In this document: positions 26,371-40,561 of the stretch, piece after piece
How the letters are laid out: the number at the start of each line of letters is the position of its first letter
How positions within the stretch are numbered: the first letter of the stretch is position 1
Assembly (NCBI RefSeq): GCF_003573695.1
Contig: NC_039358.1
Location: 195,276,418 to 195,340,417, forward strand
Source of the DNA: Papaver somniferum
Lineage: Eukaryota; Streptophyta; Magnoliopsida; Ranunculales; Papaveraceae
Length of the DNA stretch: 64,000 bases
Direction of reading: 5' to 3'
The notes under the pieces: generated by a model
Database searches by the model: none
Seen by the model: only the letters and a program-made list of their open reading frames with translations
What the model was told of the DNA's origin: nothing
Program-made: the position numbers and the translations under genes

Positions 26371-27720
26371 GTGCAGAGTTTTTTGAGTTAATGTATATTA
26401 AATTCAACATTTTTATGAACTCTTTCTTTTTGTGTTGGCTTTGTCTTTCTATTTGATTCAAGATAGATGAAATTTGTTAGGATTTGAATTAGTTCTGCAT
26501 GGTCTTTCATCCTTCTTCTATTGTGAAATTTGACTTCCTTCATATTTTCTTGAATCAACGTACATAAAAATGCAATTTTTACTAGTCGTATTGCCTTAGA
26601 ACATATTGATTGTAATTACAATACATTTTTCAAACTTTTTCTGTTAAAGATGAGTTTCTCTAGTTTACAATTTAGTCTCAGAAATAAAATACCGACTTAT
26701 AACGAAATGTGTAGACTTTTTTGAGTTAACGTATATAAAATTCAACATTTTTATGAACTCTTTCTTTTTGTGTTGGCTTTGTGTTTATATCTGATTCAAG
26801 ATAGAAGGAATTGGTTAGGATTTCGATTAGTTCTGCATGGTATTTCATCCTTCTTCTATTGTAAAATTTGACTTCCTTCATATTTCTTGAATCAACGTAC
26901 ATAAAAATGCAATTTTTACTAGACGTATTGCCGTAGAACATAATGATTGTAATTACAATACATTTTTCAAACTTTTTCTGTTAAAGATGAGTTTATCTAG
27001 TTTACAATTTAGTCTCAGAAATCAATTTCCGACTTATAACGAAATGTGTAGACTTTTTTGAGTTAACGTATATAAAATTCAACATTTTTATGAACTCTTT
27101 CTTTTGTGTTGGCTTTGTCTTTCTATTTGATTCAAGATAGATGAAATTTGTTAGGATTTGGATTAGTTCTGCATGGTCTTTCATCCTTCTTCTATTGTGA
27201 AATTTGACTTCCTTCATATTCTCTTGAATCAACGTACATAGAAATGCAATTTTTACTAGACGTATTGCCTTAGAACATATTAATTGTAATTACAATACAT
27301 TTTTCAAACTTTTTCTGTTACAGATGAGTTTATCTAGTTTACAATTTAGTCTCAGAAATCAATTTACGATGTATAATGAAGTGTGTAGACTTTTTTTAGT
27401 AAACGTATATAACATTCAACATTTTTATGAAATCTTTCTTTTTGTGTTGGCTTTTTCTTTCTATTTGATTCAAGATAGATGAAATTTGTAAGGATTTGGA
27501 TTAGTTCTGCATGGTCTTTCATCCTTCTTCTATTGTAAAATTTGACTTCCTTCATATTTTCTTGAATCAACGTACAGAGAAATGCAATTTTTACTAGACG
27601 TATTGCCTTAGAACATATTAATTGTAATTACAATACATTTTTCAAACTTTTTCTGTTAAAGATGAGTTTATCTAGTTTACAATTTAGTCTCAGAAATCAA
27701 TTTCAGATGTATAACGCAGT
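26371..27720. repeat. Units 80-83, partial core module
   Basis: Units ending 'cacagtgtgcagag', 'aaataaaataccg', 'acgaaatg' and 'gtataatgaag' repeat 16939-18288 in the same order at an offset of 9432 bp (28 units), including the 1-bp T deletions. The copy starts within the preceding unit (after about 26160) and stops near 27715, where 'aacgcag' replaces 'aacgaag'. Confidence 0.9.
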
Positions 27721-30424
27721 GTGTAGACTTTTTTGAGTTAATGTATATTAAATTCAACATTTTTATTAACTCTTTCTTTTTGTGTTGGCTTTGTCTTTCT
27801 ATTTGATTCAAGATAGATGAAATTTGTTAGAATTTGAATTAGTTCTGCATGGTCTTTCATCCTTCTTCTATTGTGAAATTTGACTTCCTTCATATTTTCT
27901 TGAATCAACGTACATAAAAATGCAATTTTTACTAGACGTATTGCCTTAGAATATAATGATTGTAATTACAATACATTTTTCAAACTTTTTCTGTTAAAGA
28001 TGAGTTTATCTAGTTTACAATTTAGTCTCAGAAATCAATTTCCGACTTATAACGAAATGTGTATACTTTTTTGAGTTCACGTATATAAAATTCAACATTT
28101 TTATGAACTCTTTCTTTTTGTGTTGGCTTTGTGTTTATATTTGATTCAAGATAGAAGGAATTGGTTAGGATTTGGATTAGTTCTGCATGGTCTTTCATCC
28201 TTCTTCTATTGTGAAATTTGACTTCCTTCAAATTTTCTTGAATCAACGTACATAGAAATGCAATTTTTACTAGACGTATTGCCTTAGAACATATTAATTG
28301 TAATTACAATACATTTTTCAAACTTTTTCTGTTAAAGATGAGTTTATCTAGTATACAATTTAGTCTCAGAAATCAATTTCAGATGTATAACACAGTGTAT
28401 AGAGTTTTTTGAGTTAATGTATATTAAATTCTACATTTTTGAAGAACTCTTTCTTTTTGTGTTGGCTTTGTCTTACTATTTGATTCAAGATAGATGAAAT
28501 TTGTTAGGATTTGAATTAGTTCTTCATGGTCTTTCATCCTTCTTCTATTGTGAAATTTGACTTCCTTCATATTTTCTTGAATCAACGTACATAGAAATGC
28601 AATTTTTACTAGACATATAGCCTTAGAACATATTAATTGTAATTACAATACATTTTTTAAACTTTTTCTGTTAAAAATGAGTATATCTAGTTTACAATTT
28701 AGTCTCAGAAATCAATTTCCGACTTATAACGAAATGTGTAGACTTTTTTGAGTTAACGTATATAAAATTCAACATTTTTATGAACTCTTTCTTTTTGTGT
28801 TGGCTTTATGTTTCTATCTGATTCAAGATAGAAGGAATTGGTTAGGATTTGGATTAGTTCTGCATGGTCTTTCATCCTTCTTCTATTGTGAAAGTTGACT
28901 TCCTTCATATTTTCTTGAATCAACGTACATAGAAATGCAATTTTTACTAGACATATTTCCTTAGAACATATTAATTATGAATACAATAAATTTTTCAAAC
29001 TTTTCCTGTTAAAGATGAGTTTATCTAGTTTACAATTTAGTCTCATAAATCTATTTACGACTTATAACGAAATGTGTAGACTTTTTTGAGTTAACGTATA
29101 TAAAATTCAACATTTTTATGAACTCTTTCTTTTGTGTTGGCTTTGTCTTTCTATTTGATTCAAGATAGATGAAATTTGTTAGGATTTGGATTAGTTCTGC
29201 ATGGTCTTTCATCCTTCTTCTATTGTGAAATTTGACTTCCTTCATATTCTCTTGAATCAACGTACATAGAAATGCAATTTTTACTAGACGTATTGCCTTA
29301 GAACATATTAATTGTAATTACAATACATTTTTCAAACTTTTTCTGTTACAGATGAGTTTATCTAGTTTACAATTTAGTCTCAGAAATCAATTTACGATGT
29401 ATAACGAAGTGTGTAGACTTTTTTTAGTAAACGTATATAACATTCAACATTTTTATGAAATCTTTCTTTTTGTGTTGGCTTTTTCTTTCTATTTGATTCA
29501 AGATAGATGAAATTTGTAAGGATTTGGATTAGTTCTGCATGGTCTTTCATCCTTCTTCTATTGTAAAATTTGACTTCCTTCATATTTTCTTGAATCAACG
29601 TACAGAGAAATGCAATTTTTACTAGACGTATTGCCTTAGAACATATTAATTGTAATTACAATACATTTTTCAAACTTTTTCTGTTAAAGATGAGTTTATC
29701 TAGTTTACAATTTAGTCTCAGAAATCAATTTCAGATGTATAACGCAGTGTGTAGACTTTTTTGAGTTAATGTATATTAAATTCAACATTTTTATGAACTC
29801 TTTCTTTTTGTGTTGGCTTTGTGTTTCTATCTGATTCAAGATAGAAGGAATTGGTTAGGATTTGGATTAGTTCTGCATGGTCTTTCATCCTTCTTCTATT
29901 GTGAAATTTGACTTCCTTCATATTCTCTTGAATCAACGTACATAGAAATGCAATTTTTACTAGACGTATTGCCTTAGAACATATTGATTGTAATTACAAT
30001 ACATTTTTCAAACTTTTTCTGTTAAAAATGAGTATATCTAGTTTACAATTTAGTCTCAGAAATCAATTTCCGACTTATAACGAAATGTGTAGACTTTTTT
30101 GAGTTAACGTATATAAAATTCAACATTTTTATGAATTCTTTCTTTTTGTGTTGGCTTTGTGTTTCTATCTGATTCAAGATAGAAGGAATTGGTTAGGATT
30201 TGAATTAGTTCTGCATGGTCTTTCATCCTTCTTCTGTTGTGAAATTTGACTTCCTTCATATTTTCTTGAATCAACGTACATAAATATGCAATTTTTACTA
30301 GACGTATTGCCTTAGAACATATTAATTGTAATTACAATACATTTTTCAAACTTTTTCTGTTACAGATGAGTTTATCTAGTTTACAATTTAGTCTCAGAAA
30401 TCAATTTCCGACTTATAACGAAGT
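27721..30424. repeat. Units 84-91, module shared with 48-kb and 52-kb regions
   Basis: Distinctive unit marks in order: 'tttttattaactc' (27761), 'gagttcacgtatata' (28072), 'atttttgaagaactc' (28434) and 'gacatatagcc' (28613). Units 84-87 correspond to 51995-53347 at an offset of 24274 bp (72 units). Units 88-91 (29074-30424) match 32790-34140 at an offset of 3716 bp (11 units). 'gtgaaagttgac' with 'attatgaatacaat' near 28890-28985 is also found near 9400-9490 and 60007-60100. Confidence 0.88.
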
Positions 30425-33400
30425 GTGTCGACTTTTTTGAGTTAACGTATATAACATTCAACATTTTTATGAACTCTTTCTTTTTGTGTTGGCTTTATAT
30501 TTCTATTTGATTCAAGATAGATGAAATTTGTTAGGATTGGGATTAGTTCTGCATGGTCTTTCATCCTTCTTCTATTGTGAAATTTGACTTCCTTCATATT
30601 TTCTTGAATTAACGTACATAGAAATGCAATTTTTACTAGACGTATTGCCTTAGAACATATTAATTGTAATTAAAATACATTTTTCAAACTTTTTATGTTA
30701 AAGATGAGTTTATCTAGTTTACAATTTAGTCTCAGAAATCAATTTCCGATGTATAGCGAAGTGTGTAGACTTTTTTGAGTTAACGTATATAACATTCAAC
30801 ATTTTTATGAACTCTTTCTTTTTGTGTTGGCTTTCTCTTTCTATTTGATTCAAGATAGATGAAATTTGTTAGGATTTGGATTAGTTCTGCATGGTCTTTC
30901 ATCCTTGTTCTATTGTGAAATTTGACTTCCTTCATATTTTCTTGAATCAACGTACAGTGAAATGTAATTTTTACTAGACGTATTGCCTTAGAACATATTA
31001 ATTGTAATTACAATACATTTTTCAAACTTTTTCTGTTAAAGATGAGTTTGTCTAGTTTCCAATTTAGTCACATAAATCAATTTCAGATGTATAACGCAGT
31101 GTGTAGAGTTTTTTGAGTTAATGTATATTAAATTCAACATTTTTATGAACTCTTTCTTTTTGTGTTGGCTTTGTCTTTCTATTTGATTCAAGATAGATGA
31201 AATTTGTTAGGATTTGAATTAGTTCTGCATGGTCTGTCATCCTTCTTCTATTGTGAAATTTGACTTCCTTCATATTTTCTTGAATCAACGTACATAGAAA
31301 TGCAATTTTTACTAGATGTATTGCCTTAGAACATATTAATTGTAATTACAATACATTTTTCAAACTTTTTCTGTTACAGATGAGTTTATCTAGTTTACAA
31401 TTTAGTCTCAGAAATCAATTTCCGATGTATAACGAAGTGTGTAGACTTTTTTGAGTTAACGTATATAACATTCAACATTTTTATGAAATATTTCTGTTTG
31501 TGTTGGCTTTGTCTTTCTATTTGATGCAAGATAGATGAAATTTGTAAGGATTTGGATTAGTTCTGCATGGTCTTTCATCCTTCTTCTATTGTGAAATTTG
31601 ACTTCCTTCATATTTTCTTGAATCAACGTGCCTAAAATTGCAATTTTTACTAGACGCATTGCCTTAGAACATATTGATTGTAATTACAATACATTTTTCA
31701 TACTTTTTCTGTTAAAGATGAGTTTATCTAGTTTACAATTTAGTCTCAGAAATCAATTTCCGACTTAGAACGAAATGTGTAGACTTTTTTGAGTTAACGT
31801 ATATGAAATTCAACATTTTTGTGAACTCTTTCTTTTTGTGTTGGCTTTGTGTTTATATGTGAATCAAGATAGAAGGAATTGGTTAGGATTTGGATTAGTT
31901 CTGCATGGTCTTTCATCCTTCTTCTATTGTGAAATTTGACTTCCTTCATATTTTCTTGAATCAACGTACATAAAAATGCAATTTTTACTAGACGTATTGC
32001 CTTAGAACATATTAATTGTAATTACAATACATTTTTCAAACTTTTTCTGTCAAAGATGAGTTTATCTAGTTTACAATTTAGTCTCAGAAATCAATTTCAG
32101 ATGTATAACACAGTGTGCAGAGTTTTTTGAGTTAATGTATATTAAATTCAACATTTTTATGAACTCTTTCTTTTTGTGTTGGCTTTGTCTTTCTATTTGA
32201 TTCAAGATAGATGAAATTTGTTAGGATTTGAATTAGTTCTGCATGGTCTTTCATCCTTCTTCTATTGTGAAATTTGACTTCCTTCATATTTTCTTGAATC
32301 AACGTACATAAAAATGCAATTTTTACTAGTCGTATTGCCTTAGAACATATTGATTGTAATTACAATACATTTTTCAAACTTTTTCTGTTAAAGATGAGTT
32401 TCTCTAGTTTACAATTTAGTCTCAGAAATAAAATACCGACTTATAACGAAATGTGTAGACTTTTTTGAGTTAACGTATATAAAATTCAACATTTTTATGA
32501 ACTCTTTCTTTTTGTGTTGGCTTTGTGTTTATATCTGATTCAAGATAGAAGGAATTGGTTAGGATTTCGATTAGTTCTGCATGGTATTTCATCCTTCTTC
32601 TATTGTAAAATTTGACTTCCTTCATATTTCTTGAATCAACGTACATAAAAATGCAATTTTTACTAGACGTATTGCCGTAGAACATAATGATTGTAATTAC
32701 AATACATTTTTCAAACTTTTTCTGTTAAAGATGAGTTTATCTAGTTTACAATTTAGTCTCAGAAATCAATTTCCGACTTATAACGAAATGTGTAGACTTT
32801 TTTGAGTTAACGTATATAAAATTCAACATTTTTATGAACTCTTTCTTTTGTGTTGGCTTTGTCTTTCTATTTGATTCAAGATAGATGAAATTTGTTAGGA
32901 TTTGGATTAGTTCTGCATGGTCTTTCATCCTTCTTCTATTGTGAAATTTGACTTCCTTCATATTCTCTTGAATCAACGTACATAGAAATGCAATTTTTAC
33001 TAGACGTATTGCCTTAGAACATATTAATTGTAATTACAATACATTTTTCAAACTTTTTCTGTTACAGATGAGTTTATCTAGTTTACAATTTAGTCTCAGA
33101 AATCAATTTACGATGTATAATGAAGTGTGTAGACTTTTTTTAGTAAACGTATATAACATTCAACATTTTTATGAAATCTTTCTTTTTGTGTTGGCTTTTT
33201 CTTTCTATTTGATTCAAGATAGATGAAATTTGTAAGGATTTGGATTAGTTCTGCATGGTCTTTCATCCTTCTTCTATTGTAAAATTTGACTTCCTTCATA
33301 TTTTCTTGAATCAACGTACAGAGAAATGCAATTTTTACTAGACGTATTGCCTTAGAACATATTAATTGTAATTACAATACATTTTTCAAACTTTTTCTGT

Positions 33401-34478
33401 TAAAGATGAGTTTATCTAGTTTACAATTTAGTCTCAGAAATCAATTTCAGATGTATAACGCAGTGTGTAGACTTTTTTGAGTTAATGTATATTAAATTCA
33501 ACATTTTTATGAACTCTTTCTTTTTGTGTTGGCTTTGTGTTTCTATCTGATTCAAGATAGAAGGAATTGGTTAGGATTTGGATTAGTTCTGCATGGTCTT
33601 TCATCCTTCTTCTATTGTGAAATTTGACTTCCTTCATATTCTCTTGAATCAACGTACATAGAAATGCAATTTTTACTAGACGTATTGCCTTAGAACATAT
33701 TGATTGTAATTACAATACATTTTTCAAACTTTTTCTGTTAAAAATGAGTATATCTAGTTTACAATTTAGTCTCAGAAATCAATTTCCGACTTATAACGAA
33801 ATGTGTAGACTTTTTTGAGTTAACGTATATAAAATTCAACATTTTTATGAATTCTTTCTTTTTGTGTTGGCTTTGTGTTTCTATCTGATTCAAGATAGAA
33901 GGAATTGGTTAGGATTTGAATTAGTTCTGCATGGTCTTTCATCCTTCTTCTGTTGTGAAATTTGACTTCCTTCATATTTTCTTGAATCAACGTACATAAA
34001 TATGCAATTTTTACTAGACGTATTGCCTTAGAACATATTAATTGTAATTACAATACATTTTTCAAACTTTTTCTGTTACAGATGAGTTTATCTAGTTTAC
34101 AATTTAGTCTCAGAAATCAATTTCCGACTTATAACGAAGTGTGTCGACTTTTTTGAGTTAACGTATATAACATTCAACATTTTTATGAACTCTTTCTTTT
34201 TGTGTTGGCTTTATATTTCTATTTGATTCAAGATAGATGAAATTTTTTAGGATTTGGATTAGTTCTGCATGGTCTTTCATCCTTCTTCTATTGTGAAATT
34301 TGACTTCCTTCATATTTTCTTGAATCAACGTACATAGAAATGCAATTTTTACTAGACGTATTTCCTTAGAACATATTAATTGTAATTACAATATATTTTT
34401 CAAACTTTTTCTGTTAAGGATGAGTTTATCTAGTTTACAATTTAGTCTCAGAAATCAGTTTCCGACTTATAACGAAAT
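30425..34478. repeat. Units 92-103, core module copy 2
   Basis: The module begins with the unit 'gtgtgtcgac' (30423) and returns to the same unit type 11 units later (34139), so it behaves as an 11-unit repeat of 3716 bp. Units 92-100 follow 15249-18288 at an offset of 15176 bp. Units 93-103 follow 36846-40561 at an offset of 6083 bp (18 units) until about 34350, where 'cgtatttcc' appears in place of 'cgtattgcc'. Very few substitutions separate these copies by eye. Confidence 0.9.
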
Positions 34479-36507
34479 GTGTAGACTTTTTAGAGTTAAC
34501 GTATATAAAAATTCAACATTTTTATGAACTCTTTCTTTTTATGTTGGCTTTGTCTTTCAATTTGATTCGAGATAGATGAAATTTGTTAGGATTTGGATTA
34601 GTTCTGCATGGTCTTTCATCTTTCTTATATTGTGAAATTTGACTTGCTTCATATTTTCTTGAATCAACGTACATAGAAATGCAATTTTTACTAGACATAT
34701 TGCCTTAGAACATATTAATTGTAATTACAATACATTTTTCAAACTTTTTCTGTTAAGGATGAGTTTATCTAGTTTACAATTTAGTCTCAGAAATCAATTT
34801 CTGACTTATAACGAAGTGTGTAGACTTTTTTGAGTTAACGTATATTAAATTCAACATTTTTATGAACTCTTTCTTTTTGTGCTGGCTTTGTGTTTCTATT
34901 TGATTCCAGATAGATGAAATTTGTTAGGATTTGGATTAGTTCTGCATGGTCTTTCATCCTTCTTCTATTGTGAAATTTGACTTCCTTCATATTTTCTTGA
35001 ATCAACGTACATAGAAATGCAATTTTTACTAGACGTATTGCCTTAGAACATATTAATTGTAATTAAAATACATTTTTCAAACTTTTTATGTTAAAGATGA
35101 GTTTATCTAGTTTACAATTTAGTCTCGGAAATCAATTTCTGACTTATAAGGAAGTGTATAGAAATTTTTGAGTTAACGTATATAAAATTCAACATTTTTA
35201 TGAACTCTTTCTTTTTGTGTTGGCTTTGTCTTTCTATTTGATTCAAGATAGAAGAAATTTGTTAGAATTTGGATTAGTTATGCGTGGTCTTTCATCCTTC
35301 TTCTATTGTGAAATTTGACTTCCTTCATATTTTCTTGAATCAACATACATAAAAATGCAATTTTTACTAGACGTATTGCCTTAGAACATATTAATTGTAA
35401 TTACAATACATTTTTCAAAATTTTTCTGTTAAAGATGAGTTTCTCTAGTTTACAATTTAGTCTCAGAAATCAATTTCCGATGTATAGCGAAGTGTGTAGA
35501 CTTTTTTGAGTTAACGTATATAACATTCAACATTTTTATGAACTCTTTCTTTTTGTGTTGGCTTTCTCTTTCTATTTGATTCAAGATAGATGAAATTTGT
35601 TAGGATTTGGATTAGTTCTGCATGGTCTTTCATCCTTGTTCTATTGTGAAATTTGACTTCCTTCATATTTTCTTGAATCAACGTACAGTGAAATGTAATT
35701 TTTACTAGACGTATTGCCTTAGAACATATTAATTGTAATTACAATACATTTTTCAAACTTTTTCTGTTAAAGATGAGTTTGTCTAGTTTCCAATTTAGTC
35801 ACATAAATCAATTTCAGATGTATAACGCAGTGTGTAGAGTTTTTTGAGTTAATGTATATTAAATTCAACATTTTTATGAACTCTTTCTTTTTGTGTTGGC
35901 TTTGTCTTTCTATTTGATTCAAGATAGATGAAATTTGTTAGGATTTGAATTAGTTCTGCATGGTCTGTCATCCTTCTTCTATTGTGAAATTTGACTTCCT
36001 TCATATTTTCTTGAATCAACGTACATAGAAATGCAATTTTTACTAGATGTATTGCCTTAGAACATATTAATTGTAATTACAATACATTTTTCAAACTTTT
36101 TCTGTTACAGATGAGTTTATCTAGTTTACAATTTAGTCTCAGAAATCAATTTCCGATGTATAACGAAGTGTGTAGACTTTTTTGAGTTAACGTATATAAC
36201 ATTCAACATTTTTATGAAATATTTCTGTTTGTGTTGGCTTTGTCTTTCTATTTGATTCAAGATAGATGAAATTTGTTAGGATTTGAATTAGTTCTGCATG
36301 GTCTGTCATCCTTCTTCTATTGTGAAATTTGACTTCCTTCATATTTTCTTGAATCAACGTACATAGAAATGCAATTTTTACTAGACGTATTGCCTTAGAA
36401 CATATTAATTGTAATTAAAATACATTTTTCAAACTTTTTATGTTAAAGATGAGTTTATCTAGTTTACAATTTAGTCTCGGAAATCAATTTCTGACTTATA
36501 AGGAAGT
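34479..36507. repeat. Units 104-109, lead-in ending in a 4-unit tandem duplication
   Basis: Units 104-105 are generic. Unit 106 (35156, 'aaggaagtgtatagaaa') to unit 109 repeat as units 110-113 at an offset of 1352 bp. Unit 109 (36170-36507) is a hybrid: it begins with the 'atgaaatatttctg' form of unit 113, but from about 36250 follows the second half of unit 108 or 112 ('ggatttgaattag', 'ggtctgtcatcc'). That is the expected junction of an in-register unequal exchange. Confidence 0.88.
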
Positions 36508-39500
36508 GTATAGAAATTTTTGAGTTAACGTATATAAAATTCAACTTTTTTATGAACTCTTTCTTTTTGTGTTGGCTTTGTCTTTCTATTTGATTCAAGA
36601 TAGAAGAAATTTGTTAGAATTTGGATTAGTTATGCGTGGTCTTTCATCCTTCTTCTATTGTGAAATTTGACTTCCTTCATATTTTCTTGAATCAACATAC
36701 ATAAAAATGCAATTTTTACTAGACGTATTGCCTTAGAACATATTAATTGTAATTACAATACATTTTTCAAAATTTTTCTGTTAAAGATGAGTTTCTCTAG
36801 TTTACAATTTAGTCTCAGAAATCAATTTCCGATGTATAGCGAAGTGTGTAGACTTTTTTGAGTTAACGTATATAACATTCAACATTTTTATGAACTCTTT
36901 CTTTTTGTGTTGGCTTTCTCTTTCTATTTGATTCAAGATAGATGAAATTTGTTAGGATTTGGATTAGTTCTGCATGGTCTTTCATCCTTGTTCTATTGTG
37001 AAATTTGACTTCCTTCATATTTTCTTGAATCAACGTACAGTGAAATGTAATTTTTACTAGACGTATTGCCTTAGAACATATTAATTGTAATTACAATACA
37101 TTTTTCAAACTTTTTCTGTTAAAGATGAGTTTGTCTAGTTTCCAATTTAGTCACATAAATCAATTTCAGATGTATAACGCAGTGTGTAGAGTTTTTTGAG
37201 TTAATGTATATTAAATTCAACATTTTTATGAACTCTTTCTTTTTGTGTTGGCTTTGTCTTTCTATTTGATTCAAGATAGATGAAATTTGTTAGGATTTGA
37301 ATTAGTTCTGCATGGTCTGTCATCCTTCTTCTATTGTGAAATTTGACTTCCTTCATATTTTCTTGAATCAACGTACATAGAAATGCAATTTTTACTAGAT
37401 GTATTGCCTTAGAACATATTAATTGTAATTACAATACATTTTTCAAACTTTTTCTGTTACAGATGAGTTTATCTAGTTTACAATTTAGTCTCAGAAATCA
37501 ATTTCCGATGTATAACGAAGTGTGTAGACTTTTTTGAGTTAACGTATATAACATTCAACATTTTTATGAAATATTTCTGTTTGTGTTGGCTTTGTCTTTC
37601 TATTTGATGCAAGATAGATGAAATTTGTAAGGATTTGGATTAGTTCTGCATGGTCTTTCATCCTTCTTCTATTGTGAAATTTGACTTCCTTCATATTTTC
37701 TTGAATCAACGTGCCTAAAATTGCAATTTTTACTAGACGCATTGCCTTAGAACATATTGATTGTAATTACAATACATTTTTCATACTTTTTCTGTTAAAG
37801 ATGAGTTTATCTAGTTTACAATTTAGTCTCAGAAATCAATTTCCGACTTAGAACGAAATGTGTAGACTTTTTTGTGTTAACGTATATGAAATTCAACATT
37901 TTTATGAACTCTTTCTTTTTGTGTTGGCTTTGTGTTTATATGTGAATCAAGATAGAAGGAATTGGTTAGGATTTGGATTAGTTCTGCATGGTCTTTCATC
38001 CTTCTTCTATTGTGAAATTTGACTTCCTTCATATTTTCTTGAATCAACGTACATAAAAATGCAATTTTTACTAGACGTATTGCCTTAGAACATATTAATT
38101 GTAATTACAATACATTTTTCAAACTTTTTCTGTCAAAGATGAGTTTATCTAGTTTACAATTTAGTCTCAGAAATCAATTTCAGATGTATAACACAGTGTG
38201 CAGAGTTTTTTGAGTTAATGTATATTAAATTCAACATTTTTATGAACTCTTTCTTTTTGTGTTGGCTTTGTCTTTCTATTTGATTCAAGATAGATGAAAT
38301 TTGTTAGGATTTGAATTAGTTCTGCATGGTCTTTCATCCTTCTTCTATTGTGAAATTTGACTTCCTTCATATTTTCTTGAATCAACGTACATAAAAATGC
38401 AATTTTTACTAGTCGTATTGCCTTAGAACATATTGATTGTAATTACAATACATTTTTCAAACTTTTTCTGTTAAAGATGAGTTTCTCTAGTTTACAATTT
38501 AGTCTCAGAAATAAAATACCGACTTATAACGAAATGTGTAGACTTTTTTGAGTTAACGTATATAAAATTCAACATTTTTATGAACTCTTTCTTTTTGTGT
38601 TGGCTTTGTGTTTATATCTGATTCAAGATAGAAGGAATTGGTTAGGATTTCGATTAGTTCTGCATGGTATTTCATCCTTCTTCTATTGTAAAATTTGACT
38701 TCCTTCATATTTCTTGAATCAACGTACATAAAAATGCAATTTTTACTAGACGTATTGCCGTAGAACATAATGATTGTAATTACAATACATTTTTCAAACT
38801 TTTTCTGTTAAAGATGAGTTTATCTAGTTTACAATTTAGTCTCAGAAATCAATTTCCGACTTATAACGAAATGTGTAGACTTTTTTGAGTTAACGTATAT
38901 AAAATTCAACATTTTTATGAACTCTTTCTTTTGTGTTGGCTTTGTCTTTCTATTTGATTCAAGATAGATGAAATTTGTTAGGATTTGGATTAGTTCTGCA
39001 TGGTCTTTCATCCTTCTTCTATTGTGAAATTTGACTTCCTTCATATTCTCTTGAATCAACGTACATAGAAATGCAATTTTTACTAGACGTATTGCCTTAG
39101 AACATATTAATTGTAATTACAATACATTTTTCAAACTTTTTCTGTTACAGATGAGTTTATCTAGTTTACAATTTAGTCTCAGAAATCAATTTACGATGTA
39201 TAATGAAGTGTGTAGACTTTTTTTAGTAAACGTATATAACATTCAACATTTTTATGAAATCTTTCTTTTTGTGTTGGCTTTTTCTTTCTATTTGATTCAA
39301 GATAGATGAAATTTGTAAGGATTTGGATTAGTTCTGCATGGTCTTTCATCCTTCTTCTATTGTAAAATTTGACTTCCTTCATATTTTCTTGAATCAACGT
39401 ACAGAGAAATGCAATTTTTACTAGACGTATTGCCTTAGAACATATTAATTGTAATTACAATACATTTTTCAAACTTTTTCTGTTAAAGATGAGTTTATCT

Positions 39501-40561
39501 AGTTTAAAATTTAGTCTCAGAAATCAATTTCAGATGTATAACGCAGTGTGTAGACTTTTTTGAGTTAATGTATATTAAATTCAACATTTTTATGAACTCT
39601 TTCTTTTTGTGTTGGCTTTGTGTTTCTATCTGATTCAAGATAGAAGGAATTGGTTAGGATTTGGATTAGTTCTGCATGGTCTTTCATCTTTCTTCTATTG
39701 TGAAATTTGACTTCCTTCATATTCTCTTGAATCAACGTACATAGAAATGCAATTTTTACTAGACGTATTGCCTTAGAACATATTGATTGTAATTACAATA
39801 CATTTTTCAAACTTTTTCTGTTAAAAATGAGTATATCTAGTTTACAATTTAGTCTCAGAAATCAATTTCTGACTTATAACAAAATGTGTAGACTTTTTTG
39901 AGTTAACGTATATAAAATTCAACATTTTTATGAATTCTTTCTTTTTGTGTTGGCTTTGTGTTTCTATCTGATTCAAGATAGAAGGAATTGGTTAGGATTT
40001 GAATTAGTTCTGCATGGTCTTTCATCCTTCTTCTATTGTGAAATTTGACTTCCTTCATATTTTCTTGAATCAACGTACATAAATATGCAATTTTTACTAG
40101 ACGTATTGCCTTAGAACATATTAATTGTAATTACAATACATTTTTCAAACTTTTTCTGTTACAGATGAGTTTATCTAGTTTACAATTTAGTCTCAGAAAT
40201 CAATTTCCGACTTATAACGAAGTGTGTCGACTTTTTTGAGTTAACGTATATAACATTCAACATTTTTATGAACTCTTTCTTTTTGTGTTGGCTTTATATT
40301 TCTATTTGATTCAAGATAGATGAAATTTTTTAGGATTTGGATTAGTTCTGCATGGTCTTTCATCCTTCTTCTATTGTGAAATTTGACTTCCTTCATATTT
40401 TCTTGAATCAACGTACATAGAAATGCAATTTTTATTAGACGTATTGCCTTAGAACATATTAATTGTAATTAAAATACATTTTTCAAACTTTTTATGTTAA
40501 AGATGAGTTTATCTAGTTTACAATTTAGTCTCGGAAATCAATTTCTGACTTATAAGGAAGT
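36508..40561. repeat. 12-unit higher-order repeat, copy 1 (4054 bp)
   Basis: The order of units is 'ggaagtgtatagaaa', 'tagcgaag', 'cacataaatc/cagatg', 'aaatatttctg', 'cttagaacg', 'gtgtgcag', 'aaataaaatacc', a 337-bp unit with one T fewer, 'taatgaag' (337 bp), 'aacgcag', a 'gaaggaattgg' unit and 'gtgtcgac'. The next 'ggaagtgtatagaaa' unit starts 4054 bp later, at 40562. The first seven units are repeated in copy 2 almost without change; the remaining five match copy 2 of the core module (30-34 kb). Confidence 0.9.
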
